Assembly (NCBI GenBank): GCA_039707655.1
Contig: CM077674.1
Span: forward strand, 237,189,904-237,253,903
DNA from: Elymus sibiricus
Lineage: Eukaryota > Streptophyta > Magnoliopsida > Poales > Poaceae
Length of the DNA stretch: 64,000 nucleotides
Direction of reading: 5' to 3'
The first letter of the stretch is position 1. The number at the start of each line of letters is the position of its first letter. Below are positions 23,125 through 36,554 of this stretch, one piece after another. Both the position numbers and the translations under genes were made by a program. The notes below the pieces were generated by a model. It was not told the DNA's origin. It searched no databases and saw only the letters and a program-made list of their open reading frames with translations.

Positions 23125-26100
23125 AGTTGGTATCAGCGCCGACTGCCTGTAGGTAGCCCCCTTTCCAACTCCTTGGCCAAAGTTGAGTCTAGTATTTGAA
23201 AAACAAATTTACTAACTTGTTGTGTGGCTTACGGGCCCACAGCACCAATGGGTGGTGTTAGGATCTTTTATTCCTCTTCTATACTCTGGGATTCTGAACA
23301 CTCTTCTTTTCGGGTTAAAGATTTTACTAAACTCTGGCTCTAGGTTCTCGTAACTACTTTCTCCCGGAGAGCCCTCATGCCAGAAGATCACCTGCTTCAT
23401 CAGAAGATTTTGAGGATACCCTTCGATGTTTTTCCGAGACCTTCGTGCTCATCGCCTTTGCAATTCCTACCACCGATATATATACCTATGGATGACTACT
23501 TACACTTGTCATTCATACAATCATTCCTCGTCACTCTTGTTATTACAAGATGCCTCAAAATACTCTCCATTGTACCGAGAATCCTTTGAGCTTACTGCCT
23601 TGCAGTTCTTTCCACATGAAAAAGCCCTTATGACTAATTCCTCACATTTATCGAGGATCCGTTCTTCTCAATTGTTCATGTGTCTCGCAAAAATTCTTTG
23701 AGATGCTTTTCAATCTACCAAAAATCCTCTGCAACCTGTTGCTCTTGAAAATTCTTACCTGCTTGCATTATGGTTAATCCCATATGACTAGTAGTCTTCG
23801 TTGACATTCCTTGTCTTTGCAATTTTGAGCCTAATGATTCCGTGTGTGCAAATGCACGTGATCATCAGGTTATCCTTTTAAATTACCTTTCTAGCTCGGA
23901 CGTCCTTCCGGACAAGAGTTGGTTCTCGGCAATTCAAACCTTTATTGAATGTCCAACTAAGTCTTTTCAACTTATCCATCCTTGATCAGAGCGTCTGCTT
24001 CTGATCCTTCATTTTGGAAACCATAATTTCTTTGTATTTAAGCATCAGACTATTCAGGTGATTCTTGAATCTGATGCCTCTGCATTCTTTCTTCCTCTGA
24101 GTGAGTACAGATGCTCACATCACCTCCGTTGTGGATCGCCCGATCCATTGTTGGGTTATTATCCGATAGTGTCCTTCATTTTCAATCACCTTGTGAGTTC
24201 TTCCCCTGATACTTAATGCCTTTGGTATATTGAATTATCTGGATTGACCGACCATGCTCTACTTTCGAGTTTGTGTCGTTTACTCTTGAAACTTGTGGTA
24301 TATGTTCCTAAGATACCCCGATGGGTTGAACCTATGCCTTCCCTAATCCGTGAGAACCCAAAAGTTTTTCATGAGTCATACTCTTCTGGTGTTTTGCCAG
24401 ATAAATTCCGAACACTACAGCTTTATCAGAGCGGGAGGTGAATGAAATGTTATGCATTAGAGAAGTGGGAGTCGACCTTGAACTTGTGTTCATGCCCATG
24501 GAAATGATGTAGACCGTCTCGGAAGCTTCTTGCAAGATAATTATCCATCTATATAATTCTTTCGGTATCCTTAAATTGATCCTTGCAGTTATGGTTCTGA
24601 CCATGCTGTCCTTGTACAATATGTCTGAAAGAAATCCATTCTAGTACCTCGTCCATTTTTGACAAGGTTAAAGTATCTGCTGTCACAGGTCAACGACCCT
24701 GTCCTACCTTCGATTTTTACCCCCCTGTTATCTCGAGGATATCATACCTTTGTACTACATCTTTTGAACTCTTGATGAAGTAATAATTTTCCTTGTCTTA
24801 GTCATTCTACGGGTTCTGGGTTGTTGTTAACCAAGAACACCGTCTAGTAAATCAGATCCGCTCTAAAAATTTAATACCCCTAGTAAATGTTACTGGGAAA
24901 TTTTAAACTCAATCTGGTCATTCCTAGACTATCGGCTACATCCTTATCTTGCTATCTTTGACTGTGCTACCTCGTCCTTCTTCGGTGCACAAATTCTTCA
25001 GAGTGTGAGCATGACTTACGTCGAGCTTTCAACATCATATTGCTTGTCTTGAAAGGCAACTTTGGTTCCGAGCTTGCATCTTATCTGTTGTTACTATAAC
25101 TTCCACTTTGTCATTCCACTGCTTGACGTCGTCGCTGTTCGATGGCTTTCTCTTGAAACCTCTCGACAAACGTGTCATGATCACCTTAAACACGTTGACT
25201 TCTTCTAAGATGTCAATTGAGTTCATGATGAGAAATACCCTCTTTGCCCTCGATGATTTTGCGATCATCGACAACTTCCTTGACTTCCTTTCATCATGAA
25301 CTTGTCCATGTTATGGCTGCAACCTGCTACCTAACTTGTATTATGTTCTATCTTGAAGTATTACTGTCTTTTATGTCGAGTATGTTGTGAGGATTGCTCC
25401 ACCTCTTAGAAATTCTTGGCATAGTGATACTTCTCATCATCACCATTCTTTCTTGGTCCCCGTGTTGATTCTAACCAGGATACCAATATGCAAACAATGC
25501 TACTTGATTTCTGTACTTCTAGCAACCCTATTGCTCTGAATGTTAATGATCGACAGTTCGTTCTTAGACTGTTGGTTATCGCATCGTCACTCTAACATTG
25601 ATCTTGCTGCCTAAAGTCATATTTCGGACGCACCTATCAACCAATGATTAAATGTTGTATGTTTTCCTCGAGCATACAACCTCATATCATTTGAGTTGAC
25701 AAATGTCATCTCCTTGTTCACATAATTGTGGAAATCCATCCGTTTGGAATTATCGATGAATTGTCGCTGAGTCCATCAGCCGCCTTCTCATCCTCTCCTT
25801 GGTTTAATGATGAACTATTGTTTCGGGAACCCACTTCCATAGTTTATTTCCCGATAATCTTACAATATCATCTCGTTGATTTGAGTTGCACCTTTTCTTC
25901 TCGGACATCCTGAGTCTGAGGTATCCGACACCAATTAGATCTGAATCTCGGTCAGACATGATGGTTGAAACATAATTCCAGGAGTTATAATATTGGTCCT
26001 TTGATGACCCGGTAAGGTGATGTCATGCCTAGCACATCTGGCTGGGGGACCTATTATTATAATATCCTTTCTTTTGCAAGGTTAGCCATTCTTCCAGGAG

Positions 26101-27332
26101 GAAATTGTAAGACTTATTTTATATGTTGCTCCTGATGGATCATTTGTGTATCCAAAGTCTGGCCCTTGCTTGAAACATTATATCATTGCTACCTCGAAGC
26201 ATAACTATGATATCCGATCCTCAACAAGAACATTGGAAGCGTGATGCTAAATGTTTCTTGGTCAATTATCCAAACACCGTTGTATGGGTAACCTCATGAA
26301 TATTCCTTACCTCTTTATCTAAATGGTTAGGTACTTGCTTTCCTACGCTATACCATGTTCTGCTTGTTCCTGGGAAGGATATACTCCTACTACTTGTGTT
26401 AAGTCACATTTTCCTTTCCATTGTTCTGATTAATGTGTTGATCACATTTTCTTTTCCGTTGTTCTGTTTAACCTTCTTGATCTATATGATCTAAGCAGTA
26501 ATAATTCTCTGCTTATGAAAACACCTCGGTGTACACCCCTGTCAGTAAGACCTTGTTACTATTGTTGTTAACAATCTGGTAACCTCCGGTGGATGAGAAC
26601 TTGCCTATTGGTCCGCCTTGTTACAACGAGCGAGAAAATGGTCCTTTTCGTTCCCCATCCTTGGTACCGACATTGTTACCGACATAGCTGGCAGGCTATG
26701 CACTGACCTGCCTTGCTTTCACGGCGGTGCAAGATGTCCCCACCCTTCATACTTTCAACCAACATGGTGGGCCCATAACCCACATGTCCACGGGATCGAA
26801 ACCTGACTCTTCTGTATAACCTTGATTCTGATGTATCCTTCGCACTTGGCTTGTATGTAATTCGTGAGCTAATTTCTATACCATGTTTCATCCTGGTATC
26901 AAACACCATATTTATTCTCGTTGCTCAAGACCCCATTTCAGCTTCTGGTTAGGCATCGAATGATTGCCTACCTGTTTGAAACTTTTGGTGCCATTGCACA
27001 TTACTCTCAATGAATTCACTGAATACTACTCGTAGGGTACTTCATGTAATTCCCCTTGAGTTCACCGTCGGATGCCCAACTTGGTGGAGATACATTCTTC
27101 CCGAGTTTGCCCAATTATCGCGTTCGTAGGACGATGAAGACCCCGAAGAAAAGATGACGACTTCATCATAATGACCTGGAGCAGAGAAATGAAGACATCA
27201 ACGAGAGGAATCAACCTCTTCGATGAAGGGCAACCAAGACCGAGAAGACCCGTTAGAATTTCGCAACCAAAACTTTCCCCCTTACTCCACCGCTTAAATC
27301 TCGGGACGAGATTTTTTGTAGTGGAGGAGAAT
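23125..27332 (+). other. LARD interior, primer site and non-coding domain
   Basis: A primer-binding-like word TTGGTATCAGCGCC follows the LTR at 23127-23140, close to the methionine initiator tRNA complement (TGGTATCAGAGC). The rest has only short frames and no gag, protease, RT or integrase motif. It ends with a polypurine tract before 27333. Confidence 0.75.
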
Positions 27333-30300
27333 TGTGACACCCGGGTAATCATGCTATAGTAATTCCCTGCTAATGATGCCACGTCACCACAATCACTGTT
27401 GTTAATATCGTGTTAGTTCAAACCGTTGGAATTCAAATTACAAGTCAAATATTTAAAACCTTCAACATGCAAACTAAAATGTTTAACATGTGGCAAATAA
27501 TCTCTGGATATTTGTCATGCAAGATCCAAGTTTAATTAACATATTTAAAATGGCCAAACATTTAAAACATCAACAAAACATTTATTTTAGTGACTTTAGT
27601 AATATTAAAAATGTCAAACTATTTTAATTTTAGGTAAAACTTTTTCTAGCTGTGGACAACAGGCTACTGATAATTTTGCGTGTGGTCATTCATTTTCCAA
27701 TGTATAAATATGAATGTAAAACAAATTGAAACAGCGATGGATAAAAATAAAACTTGAGCAAAAATAAAACAAAGCCCCCCCGGCCTAGCTGGGCCGATTG
27801 GCCCAGCTGGCCGCCCAGCCACCCTGGCCTATATGGCCCCGAAACCCTAGCTGCTAACCCAGCCCATCCCCACTCCCCCCCACTCCCCACGCTCTGGATC
27901 GGATCGGGAGCAGGAGGCTCCCGACCCAACCGCGCGCCGCCGCCGCCTGGAGCTTGGTGCTCCGGCCGGCCCCGTCGCCGGTGCCCCGCCACCCGACGAC
28001 CTCGCCCCGCCGTCGCCTCCCCTGCCTCCTTCCTCCGCCGCCGGGCCACTCCTCTCCAGAGCCCCTGTGAGCCGCCCCTGCTCGCCCTGGCCGGCGCGGG
28101 CGCGCGCGCTCCGGCGTGCCCAGGCCGCGCCCCAGCGTCCGCCTCGCCGCGCCCTGCCGTGCTGGCTCACGCCCAGCATGTGTCGCCCGCGTCCACCACC
28201 GCACCGCGCCGCCGCTAGCCCACGACGGCCACCCGCCCGCGTCCGGCTCGCCTTGGCCGCCAGCCGGCCCGTCCTGGCCGTGCCCTCCCTTCCGGCCACG
28301 CCAGCCCACCGCCGCCCGCCGCGGCCATGGCTTCAGCCGTGCGCCCACGCGCGCGCCCGCCACCCCTGTGGCTTGGCTGAACTTTGTCTGGTGCCCAAAG
28401 GGCGGCCTGGACATTATCCGACCTGTCCAGTGGGCCCTGTGCCCTGTTAGCTGTTTAAAAGAAAAAATGATAAAAATAATAATATAAATAAATAAATAAA
28501 TGTTTTAATTAATTAATTAATTAATTAATTAATACTATTTAGTTTAACTAATTAGGTTTAGTTGCTAATTAGGGTTAATCTGTAAATTAGATTTACTAGT
28601 CTATGACATGTGGGTCGAGTTTGACCCTGTTGACCAGTCAACATTGACTGGTCAACTGTTGACTGGGATTTTATTAATTCAAAAATCATTTAAAAACTTC
28701 AGAAATTAATAGATAATAAACCGTAGCTCGGATCGAAAAACTTTGAACATGAAAGTTGCTCAGAATGACGAGACGAATCTGAATACATGCTCTGTTCGTT
28801 TATCACACCCCTCTAACTATCCGAACCTTGAACTTTTCCCCCTCCGGTCATCTGTCTGACAGATGTCCGGAACCGAAAAAACTTTCCCGGATGGGTTCCC
28901 CCTCCATCGATAACGTGTACCACTGCGTTAGGACACACCCGGCACTGCTTATCGCCATGTCTTGCTTTGTGTTACAATTGTCTGCTTTGTGTTTCTTCCC
29001 CCTCCTTCTCTCTCGATACCCCACGAGACCACCGCCGACGTTGCTGTGTACGGCTACGTCGTCGACGAATCTTACCTCTCGACAGAGCTTCCAGGCAAGC
29101 ATTCCCCCTCTTTTTGATCATCCCGATATCGGCTACTTCTCTCTACTGCTTGTATTAGAGTAGTGTAGCTATTACTATTATCGGTAGATCCTACCCTGAT
29201 GCATAGCCTGTCTTCGATAACTGCTGTTGATACTTTACCTGCAATCCTAAATGCTTAGTATAGGATGCTAGATTATTCATCAGTGGTCATACATCTTGTC
29301 CGTCTGCTATGCTATATTATTGGGCCGTGATCGCTGCGGGTGGCGATCGCGGATATATATACTACATATTATATATGACACATGTTGGATACTAAAGTCG
29401 GGTCGGCTCGTAGAGTACCCGCAGATGGATTATGATGTGGGGGCTGAAAGGATAGGTGGTTCCATCCAGGTAGTGATGGGCCTGGGATCCCGACGCCCCC
29501 CTGAGTGACACTTGGTGGCGGAGCGATAGGGCAGGTTGAGACCACCCAGGAGAGCGGTGGGGCCTGGCCCTAGTCGTGTCCGCGGTTGTTTCATAATAAC
29601 ACGATTAACGAGATTTGGATATTTGATCTAAGTAGGCCACTGGCCTATACGCACTAACCGACTACACGGGTGTGAGTGGGTGCTCGACGTCGTAGTGTCA
29701 GCCGAAGCTTGATGTGACGTCAGTGACTTAGCGGCGCGTGCCGGGTTGGACCGCGTAAAGCAACCGCCTCTGAGATGGTGGTTGCCAGGTCTGTTCACCA
29801 GCCGCGTACGCAACGTGCAGGAGTGCAATGGGCGATGGGCCCAGACCCCAGCGCGCATAGGGTTTAGTCCGGCGTACTGACCTCTCGGTTGAGCCTAGGT
29901 AGGGCTACGGTCATGTTGATCTTCTAGGATGGCAATGTTGCCTGAGGAGTCAAGCGTGTTGGGAATATGTGGTGCATCCCTGCAGGGAAGTTTATCTATT
30001 CGAATAGCCATGTCCCTCGGTAAAAGGAAGACTTGGAGTTGTATCTCTATCTTATGATAACTAGAACCGGATACTTAATAAAATACACCTTTACAAGTGC
30101 CAGATACACCCAGTGATCGCTTTCCCACAGGGCGACGAGGAGAGGATCATCGAGTTAGGATTATGCTATACACGTTACTTGGCTTCTCGCCATCTGTTTC
30201 TCTTCCCCTGCTTCAAGATGGAGGCAGCCAGAAGAGTAGTCTTCGATACGACTAGCTTCTCCCCCTTGTTCCGGCATTCTACAGTATAGTCCACATATAC

Positions 30301-30821
30301 TACCCCAGTTCATTTGATACCAATGCATAAGTAGCATAATCCTTGATGTCAGTCTTGCGTACTTTGGATGAGTACTCACGGTTGCTTTGCTCCCCCTTTT
30401 CCCCCCTTTATAATTGCTGTGATCAGATGTTGGACCCCAGGAGTCAGCTGCCACCGCCGACGGATACTACTACCCCGACGAAGCCTACTGCTACGTGGAG
30501 GACGCCGACGGCCAGGAGTAGTTAGGTGGCACCCAGGCAGGAGGCCTTGCCTTCTCGATCCATTGTATCCCAGTTTATGCTAGCCTTCTTAAGGCAAACT
30601 TGTTAACTAATGTCTGTACTCAGATATTGTTGCTTCCGCTGACTCGCTTGTTATCGAGATTTTGTATTCGAGCCCTCGAGGCCCCTGGCTTGTAATATGA
30701 AGCTTGTTTTTTATGTTAATTTGTGTTTAGAGTTGTGTTGTGATATCTTCCCTTGAGTCCCTGATCGGGTCGTACACCTTTGCGTGTATGATTAGTGTAC
30801 GATCAAATCGGGGGCGTCACA
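27333..30821 (+). repeat. LARD LTR, second copy
   Basis: TGTGACACCC to GGGGCGTCACA, 3489 bases. It is followed by MULE intron sequence starting GTTAT, the expected target word of which no left partner remains. Compared with the first copy it has scattered substitutions and small indels, for example extra bases in the GC-rich block. Confidence 0.88.
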
Positions 30822-31383
30822 GTTATCATGCCCTACATTCAACAATTTTTTTAGGCATGTAGTTGCCCAAAATTACTGATGTAGTTGCCCATAACCAGGT
30901 TTGTAGTTGCTCTAACTGGGGCCAAGTACCTGGTTTTCAGCATTGTTTTGTTGGTAGGTCAAAATAGCTTTTTGTTTGTTTACTAATCATGCAGAGATGT
31001 AGTGTTTTTTGTCATTACCATGTTGCAGTTACCCATCATCAAGGGCATCTGTTTGTGCTAATTTACCTAGGAAGTTGTTGATTTAGGTCTTTTTGCAGTA
31101 GTGTTATCCTGGCCAACATTCAACATTTATTAAGCATGCAGTTGCCCTAAATAAATGATGGATTTGCTCATAACCAGGTTACTAGTTGCCCTAATTTAGG
31201 CAAGTATATTCTTTCCAGTATTGCCTTTGTTGTAGTTCAAATAGTTTGCTTTTTTCTTTTTTTTAGTACCCATGCAGATTTGTAATGTGTTTTCACTTTT
31301 GCATCTTCCAGTTGCCCATCAACAGGGCATCTGTTGCCCTAATCTAGCCTGGAAGTTGCTGATTTTTTCAATGCCTTGTTTTT
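30822..31383 (+). repeat. Tandem duplication in MULE intron, about 280-base unit
   Basis: Unit one begins GTTATCATGCCC (30822) and unit two GTTATCCTGGCC (31110). Both run through AACATTCAAC or ACATTCAAC, GTAGTTGCCC-like words and a GGGCATCTGTT block. The left flank of the LARD insertion (GGTCTTTTTGCAG) matches the end of unit one, showing that the insertion hit this repeat. Confidence 0.7.
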
Positions 31384-34300
31384 GGAATGTCCAGTGCCAA
31401 AGTCACTGAATGGGTAAGTCACCAATGCCTTAACTAAACAGCTGAAAGCCGAGTTCTCGAGGTGCGCAGAAGATAGTGTTTTTGGCAGCATGGATCACAT
31501 CGAGAAGTTTGTCATAGCAAAGTTGCCTCGAACTTATGACATCAATGTAATTTTTCGCGTTCTCTTTCTTTTTTGTATAATCAACACTTTTGTGTGGAGG
31601 AGGGCAAGAAACACATGTTTTTAGTTTCTCATCACACGTGCCTTTGTTTTTGTTTTTTCTATTATGTGCAGAAATAGAAGAAGTTGACACTGCTGGTACA
31701 TGACATGTGTTCTCAAATATCAGTGCAACTTGGGAAGTTCGTGGAAGGTGTGGGCAAGCTAGACGAGGTTGATGTTCGGCCAAGCACCAATCCTGCAAGG
31801 GTTGAGAGTGCACGCGTACCAGGGAGAAAGGAAAGACAGAAAAGAGCAGCAGCAAGTTCCAAAGGAAAAACAGCTTCCAAGCAGAAGAAAGGAAAGGCCA
31901 GCAACATTTTAGACGAGGAAGAAATTTTGCCATCAGAGGATGAGGATGATGAAAGCAGCTAGGAAGAACTTGATCTTGGAGAAGAAGAGGGGGAGGAGGA
32001 GAAAATCCAGGATGGTTCCGATGAGGAGGAGTCATCTGATAAGGACGGGGATGACGATTTCGTGGGAGATGACAGCCTCAATGATGACGATGGCAATGGC
32101 AAGGGCGACGATGATGATGACAGCGATGATGACGACTCTCGATGCAGCAGCCCACCACCAGCAACTGAAACAGGCGGCGATGACTCACAAAACATGGATG
32201 TCGACAACTCCATGGATGCTGGTGATGTTGGCAAAGACGGGAATGATGAAGAGGAAGAGGAGGAGGAGGAGGATGGACAGGAAGAGAAGGAGGAGGAGGA
32301 TGAAGAGCAGGAGGAGAAGAAGGAGGAAGATGATGACAAGGACAAGGAGAAGGAGGAGGAGGAGGAGGAAAAGGAAGATGATGACAAGGACAAGGAGAAG
32401 GAGGAGGAGGATGAAGAGCAGGAGGAGGAGGAAAAGGAAGATGATGACAAGGACAAGGAGAAGGAGGAGGAGGATGAAGAGTAGGAGGAGGAGGAAAAGG
32501 AAGATGATGACAAGGACAAGGACAAGGAGAATGATGATGATCATGACAAGGAGAAAGATGGCGGGAAGGAAGACGATGAACAAGACAAGGAATGGGGGGA
32601 CGAGAAAAAGGATGAGGATAAGGAAGAAAAAGCGAAAGACAGAGAGGTTGAAAGAGAGGAGGAGGAACACGCTGGTGGGGGAGACAACAAGACAGAAGAT
32701 GAAAAGGACAGAGATGGCACGGGCGGCAAAGCTAGCACCGGCCAGCCTAGCGGGAGAGGTGGGCATGATGAGGAAGGTGCAAACCCTAAAGGGGGCATAC
32801 GGGCAGCGATGACGATGACGTCCCGTTGAGTACGCTGTTGGAAAAACTAAAGCGTGGTGACAAGGTCCATCAGCAAGGAGAGTCAAACTTGTCTGATGTG
32901 AGCACACAGGAAACGACGGAAACCAGCGGCAGATTTTTTGAGAGCGAGTTCGTTAAGATGCATGTGCGCATGGAACCTCTCGTCTTAGATACTGCGCCTG
33001 TTATCACAGCTTCAGAGGTGGTCGGGATTGGAGACTCACAGCGCAAGAAGTGAGGGCGGACGCCTGAGATGCGAGATATCCCTATACTGCCAGTCCCTGT
33101 CCTGCCAGCTGAGAAGCCATTCAGGTTTACAGATCTTTGCCTGGAAGAGATAAGGTTAGAGGATCCATTGGAAAAAAAGTTGGGTCCCGCAAACAAGCCT
33201 AAGAAAGTCAAGAAGGTAGTCCGCAAGAGTAAGATGATGGCCACCGACGCCCTCCCGGGAGCAAGCGATGATGTGGAGGTGGGGCAAACTGCTGCAACTA
33301 TCGCAAGCAAGCAGCAACCTCCAACATCAACAGAAGCAGCAACTCAGACATCCACGATAACTGGAAGAGTCAAAGGTTAACAGGAGCAATCAGCGAAAAA
33401 GAAGAAGGGACCAAGTGCTGCCAATCCTCAGGCAACTGATGCTAAAAAACAGGCAACTGCTGTGAATTTGCAAGCAACTGAGGCTACAAAACAGGCAACT
33501 GCTGTCAATCCTCAGGCAACAGCTCATTCCCAGCATCATGGAGAGACAATGGTTAAGAGCCTGGTAGTCATTAGACAGGAGAATGTTGGAGGCAAAGGTC
33601 CAGTGGCAGAGTCAAGCAAGATGTGCAATGTTCAGAGCAAGACCCGGGGGAAGCAACTGCAGTGCTGAAGCAAGAAACTCCTGCACTAAACCAGGCAACC
33701 ATAGTGGAAACAACGAACAAGCCTCCGGTTGTGCCACCCAAGCAACCGTGGACTGAACAAAGGAAAGAAATATCACTTGAGGATGTCAGGAGCATCAATG
33801 AGCTGCTTGAAAGGTGCATCAGCCCAGGGTCCACTCCACCGATTGTGAGGAGTAAATCAGCTGGTACCGTACCTGTTGTTCAGGCAACTACTGATGTGAA
33901 TTTGGCAGCAACCAGAGAAGGTGATTGCTCAGGTGAAGGATCACAACCGTTTGAAAGATCAAAATCCGGAAGCGCTGTTTGGGATGATTACTGCCCACCT
34001 CCACCTTTTGATCCTGGCATAGATGAAGCGGTTGAAGAAAAGGGGTGGGCAGAAATGTGGTAGACCAGAAGGGCAAGCGGGCGGCAAATGTTCCTGTCAC
34101 TGCTGATATTGAGTGGGGCATTGATTGGGGCACCGTGGACTTCGACAATGTCATGGAGGCAGCAGGGAAAAGTGTTGGAGCATGTGGCACGGGGCACATG
34201 TCTCCTCCTACTTTCACGACAGCACCTGAAGAGCAAAAAATGTTTGGTGAGGATGATTCAAACATAGGAGGTAGCAGCTCCAGCCAGCCTGTCCACGAGG

Positions 34301-34925
34301 TGCGTGAGCGACGAATTCAAAAGCCTCCAGCATCTCAAAGGTCACCGTATGTGAATGTGGAAGCAAGGAGGGATTTTAATTGCTCAGCAGAAGTAAACAG
34401 GCTGTATGCATTGGTGTTGCTTCTTGGAGGATCTGGTCTGACCGCAAGGACGTCGAAGGGGGATGACCCCACGTGCGTGTTTATTGTGTATCATACATTT
34501 TGCTCTTTCATGAAAAATCTTCTTTGCTTTTCTCTAATAGGATTATGTTGTTTTTGTCTCAGGCCGCAGATTATCAACTATCGGGGCTACTTTTGCACAA
34601 TGAGGGAACTTGCTCTTTCAATGAAGAAATGCGGATGGCTCAAGACTCATGTTTTCGAGCTAGGGATTGAGGCAATCATGTTCAACAGAACGCCTGGCTC
34701 CAAGAAAATGATTATGCCAGTAAGATTTTTGATAAGAAAACAAACACCCTCACATTCCCCATGTTGTTTTTTTCTTTTTTTGTTGTTTTTCTTTTTGTTC
34801 TTCAGTGGCACCGGTATTAATTCTCTATGTTCATGAAACAGACTTGGCTCCAAAACCTTGATTTGAATGTTGCTGAGCTGACTAACAGGTATGATACATC
34901 GAACAAGTTGGATGAGCAAGACATG
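31384..34925 (+). pseudogene. Ulp1-type MULE gene, middle exons with acidic low-complexity region
   Basis: An exon ending 31546 (VFGSMDHIEKFV) is followed by a long exon 31672-34472, then 34563-34719 (IINYRGYFCTMRELA) and 34842-34925; the last three join in phase. The long exon encodes a Lys-rich block, an Asp/Glu/Lys-rich tract (32230-32640) with 63-base repeat units, a Pro/Gln/Thr repeat region (QATAVN units near 33450-33520) and the lead-in to the protease. Breaks: TAG 31675, TAG 31960, TAG 32482 (CAG in sister repeat units), a frameshift near 32770-32810, TGA 33051, TAA 33378 and further frameshifts near 33600 and 34050. Clearly decayed. Confidence 0.65.
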
Positions 34926-35091
34926 GTATGCCCCCCGGTCCTGCTATGTGTGTTTGATCTTTTTCTACTTTTTCCAAGTTGATTTTGAAAACCTTGATTT
35001 CAATTTTTTTCTCATTACTTCACTTGGAATCATATTGTGCTGGAAATAGCAAACACTTTTTTGGTTATGATGATGTTACAAAACTAATACA

Positions 35092-35650
35092 TAGTTGCTC
35101 CTAAAAACAAGTTGGGTTGCCTAAAAAATTAATTGTAGTTGTTGATTTTGTTTTTTGGTCAGAACATATTTTTTTGCATTTTTTGTGTTTTTTGTTGTGT
35201 TATATAGCTAAAATAAACAAAGTTGCTCATAAAATATGCTAAGGTTGCCTAAAACCTGGATTATAGTTGTGTTATCCACATGCATTTTTTTTCATCTTTT
35301 GCATTTGGTAAAGCCTTTTGTAATCATTTTCTAGAAAGATAGGTGTTGTAGTTGCTCCCAAGAACATGTTGGGTTGCCTAAAAAATGAATTGTAGTTGCT
35401 GTTCTTGTATTTTTGGCCAGAACACATGCTCCAAAAACTGGATTATGGTAGCTGTTTTTGCTAACTAGGATGCAATGTATCTTTTGCATTTTGTGTTTTT
35501 GTTGTGCTATTAAGCTAATTAAATATTAAACAAAGTTGCTGATAAAATGTGTTAAGGTTGCCTACAAACTGGATAATAGTTGCTATTTCCATTCGTCAAC
35601 ACCATATACATTTTTTTACATCTTGCAGCTGCTCAAGCCTTTTGCAATCA
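35092..35650 (+). repeat. Tandem duplication in MULE intron, about 260-base unit
   Basis: Two units start AGTTGCTCCTAAAAACA (35092) and AGTTGCTCCCAAGAACA (35350). Both continue GTTGGGTTGCCTAAAAAAT and end with an AAGCCTTTTG block. The unit again carries many GTTGC words. Confidence 0.75.
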
Positions 35651-35667
35651 ATTTTTGCTTTTTACAG

Positions 35668-36229
35668 GTTATGATTCCTGTTCTTGAAAACCTAGAACCA
35701 CAGAACCCTGATGGTCCACACCACTATTAGGTCCTCAACATAAACTTGAAGGATAACATATTTGAAGTGTTTGACTCGTTGAGGACAATCAAGAAGAGCA
35801 AGAGGCTGGATCAAGTGGCAAGGAGAATCGTAGCCTCAGTTCGTTCGTTGTGGGAGAGGTTTTACCCGAAGCAAACAACGTTGATGGAGAAGTTCCCGCT
35901 CTTGGATATTGATGCACCCAAGCAGATCATACCGTAAGCACTACCTACCTTTTTTCTTTTTAGAAAAACTGTTTTTGTTATGAGAGAGGTATTTTTGAAA
36001 GTGGTCTCGTGACATAGTTGAGCTTCTCTATTTTGTTTCCTTTCTTTTTTCCAGAGGTGATTGCGGGATCTTCGCGCTAATGAACATGGTGCTGTGGAAT
36101 GGGAGGTGGCTCCCACTCTATGGACAAGCTGACATTCCAAACATCAGGAAGAAAATGACCGTCTTGATGATTAAGTGTCACCTCAACAAAATTCTCTGGG
36201 AGGAGGTCCTCAAACCGGTGAAGAAGTGA
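35668..36229 (+). pseudogene. Ulp1/C48 cysteine protease domain (catalytic exons)
   Basis: Exons 35668-35933 and 36055-36229 join across GT-AG in phase. The catalytic triad of the SUMO-protease family is visible: His in PHHY (35719-35724), Asp in EVFDSL (35773-35775) and Cys in GDCGIF (36062-36064), followed by NMVLWNG. The only break is TAG at 35728-35730 immediately after PHHY, where family members have Trp. The protein ends at TGA 36227-36229. C48 proteases cut SUMO or related modifiers; a role in transposition of carrier MULEs is unknown. The stop lies 325 bases from the convergent transposase stop. Confidence 0.82.
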
Positions 36230-36554
36230 AGGAGAACCAGGTACATCATCCTAAGATCTGTTTTGCTGTAACTACAGTTAACATAAATTTTCTTGTCTAG
36301 TAGTTTTGTGCATCATTCATCCAAACAGTCATAAAAGTGGTAAAAAAAGAAAATATGATAAGCATCTAGTTTTCTCCCATGCATTCACCATAACCCTGTA
36401 TCATCGAGGTACATGTCTCCAAACATGAATTTAAAGCAAACAAAAAACCTAAAATCAAGTTGCTCAAAATTACATCATGAGTTGCTAGTAAATGGACCAT
36501 CATTTGCTCAAAAACCAGAACATCAGTTGCTTCAAATGAACGGCTACTTTTCCA

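Larger units (their letters stand above)
17257..30821 (+). mobile_element. LARD-like gypsy retrotransposon, rearranged tandem
   Basis: Order: partial interior (17257-19658), LTR (19659-23124), interior (23125-27332), LTR (27333-30821). The first partial interior matches 24958-27332 at an offset of 7701 bases. This is what unequal recombination between LTRs followed by loss of the leftmost LTR would leave. LTRs of about 3.47 kb around a 4.2-kb interior without gag or pol fit the LARD class described in Triticeae. TGTGACACCC starts and a GGACGAGAT block before the polypurine tract recall the Tekay/Del chromovirus 3' end, a possible autonomous relative. Confidence 0.75.

Noticed and set aside
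31959..32525. 188-codon Ser-rich and 240-codon hydrophobic minus-strand frames opposite the acidic tract
   Set aside because: Mirror images of the GAGGAGGA repeat; no start context and no domain.
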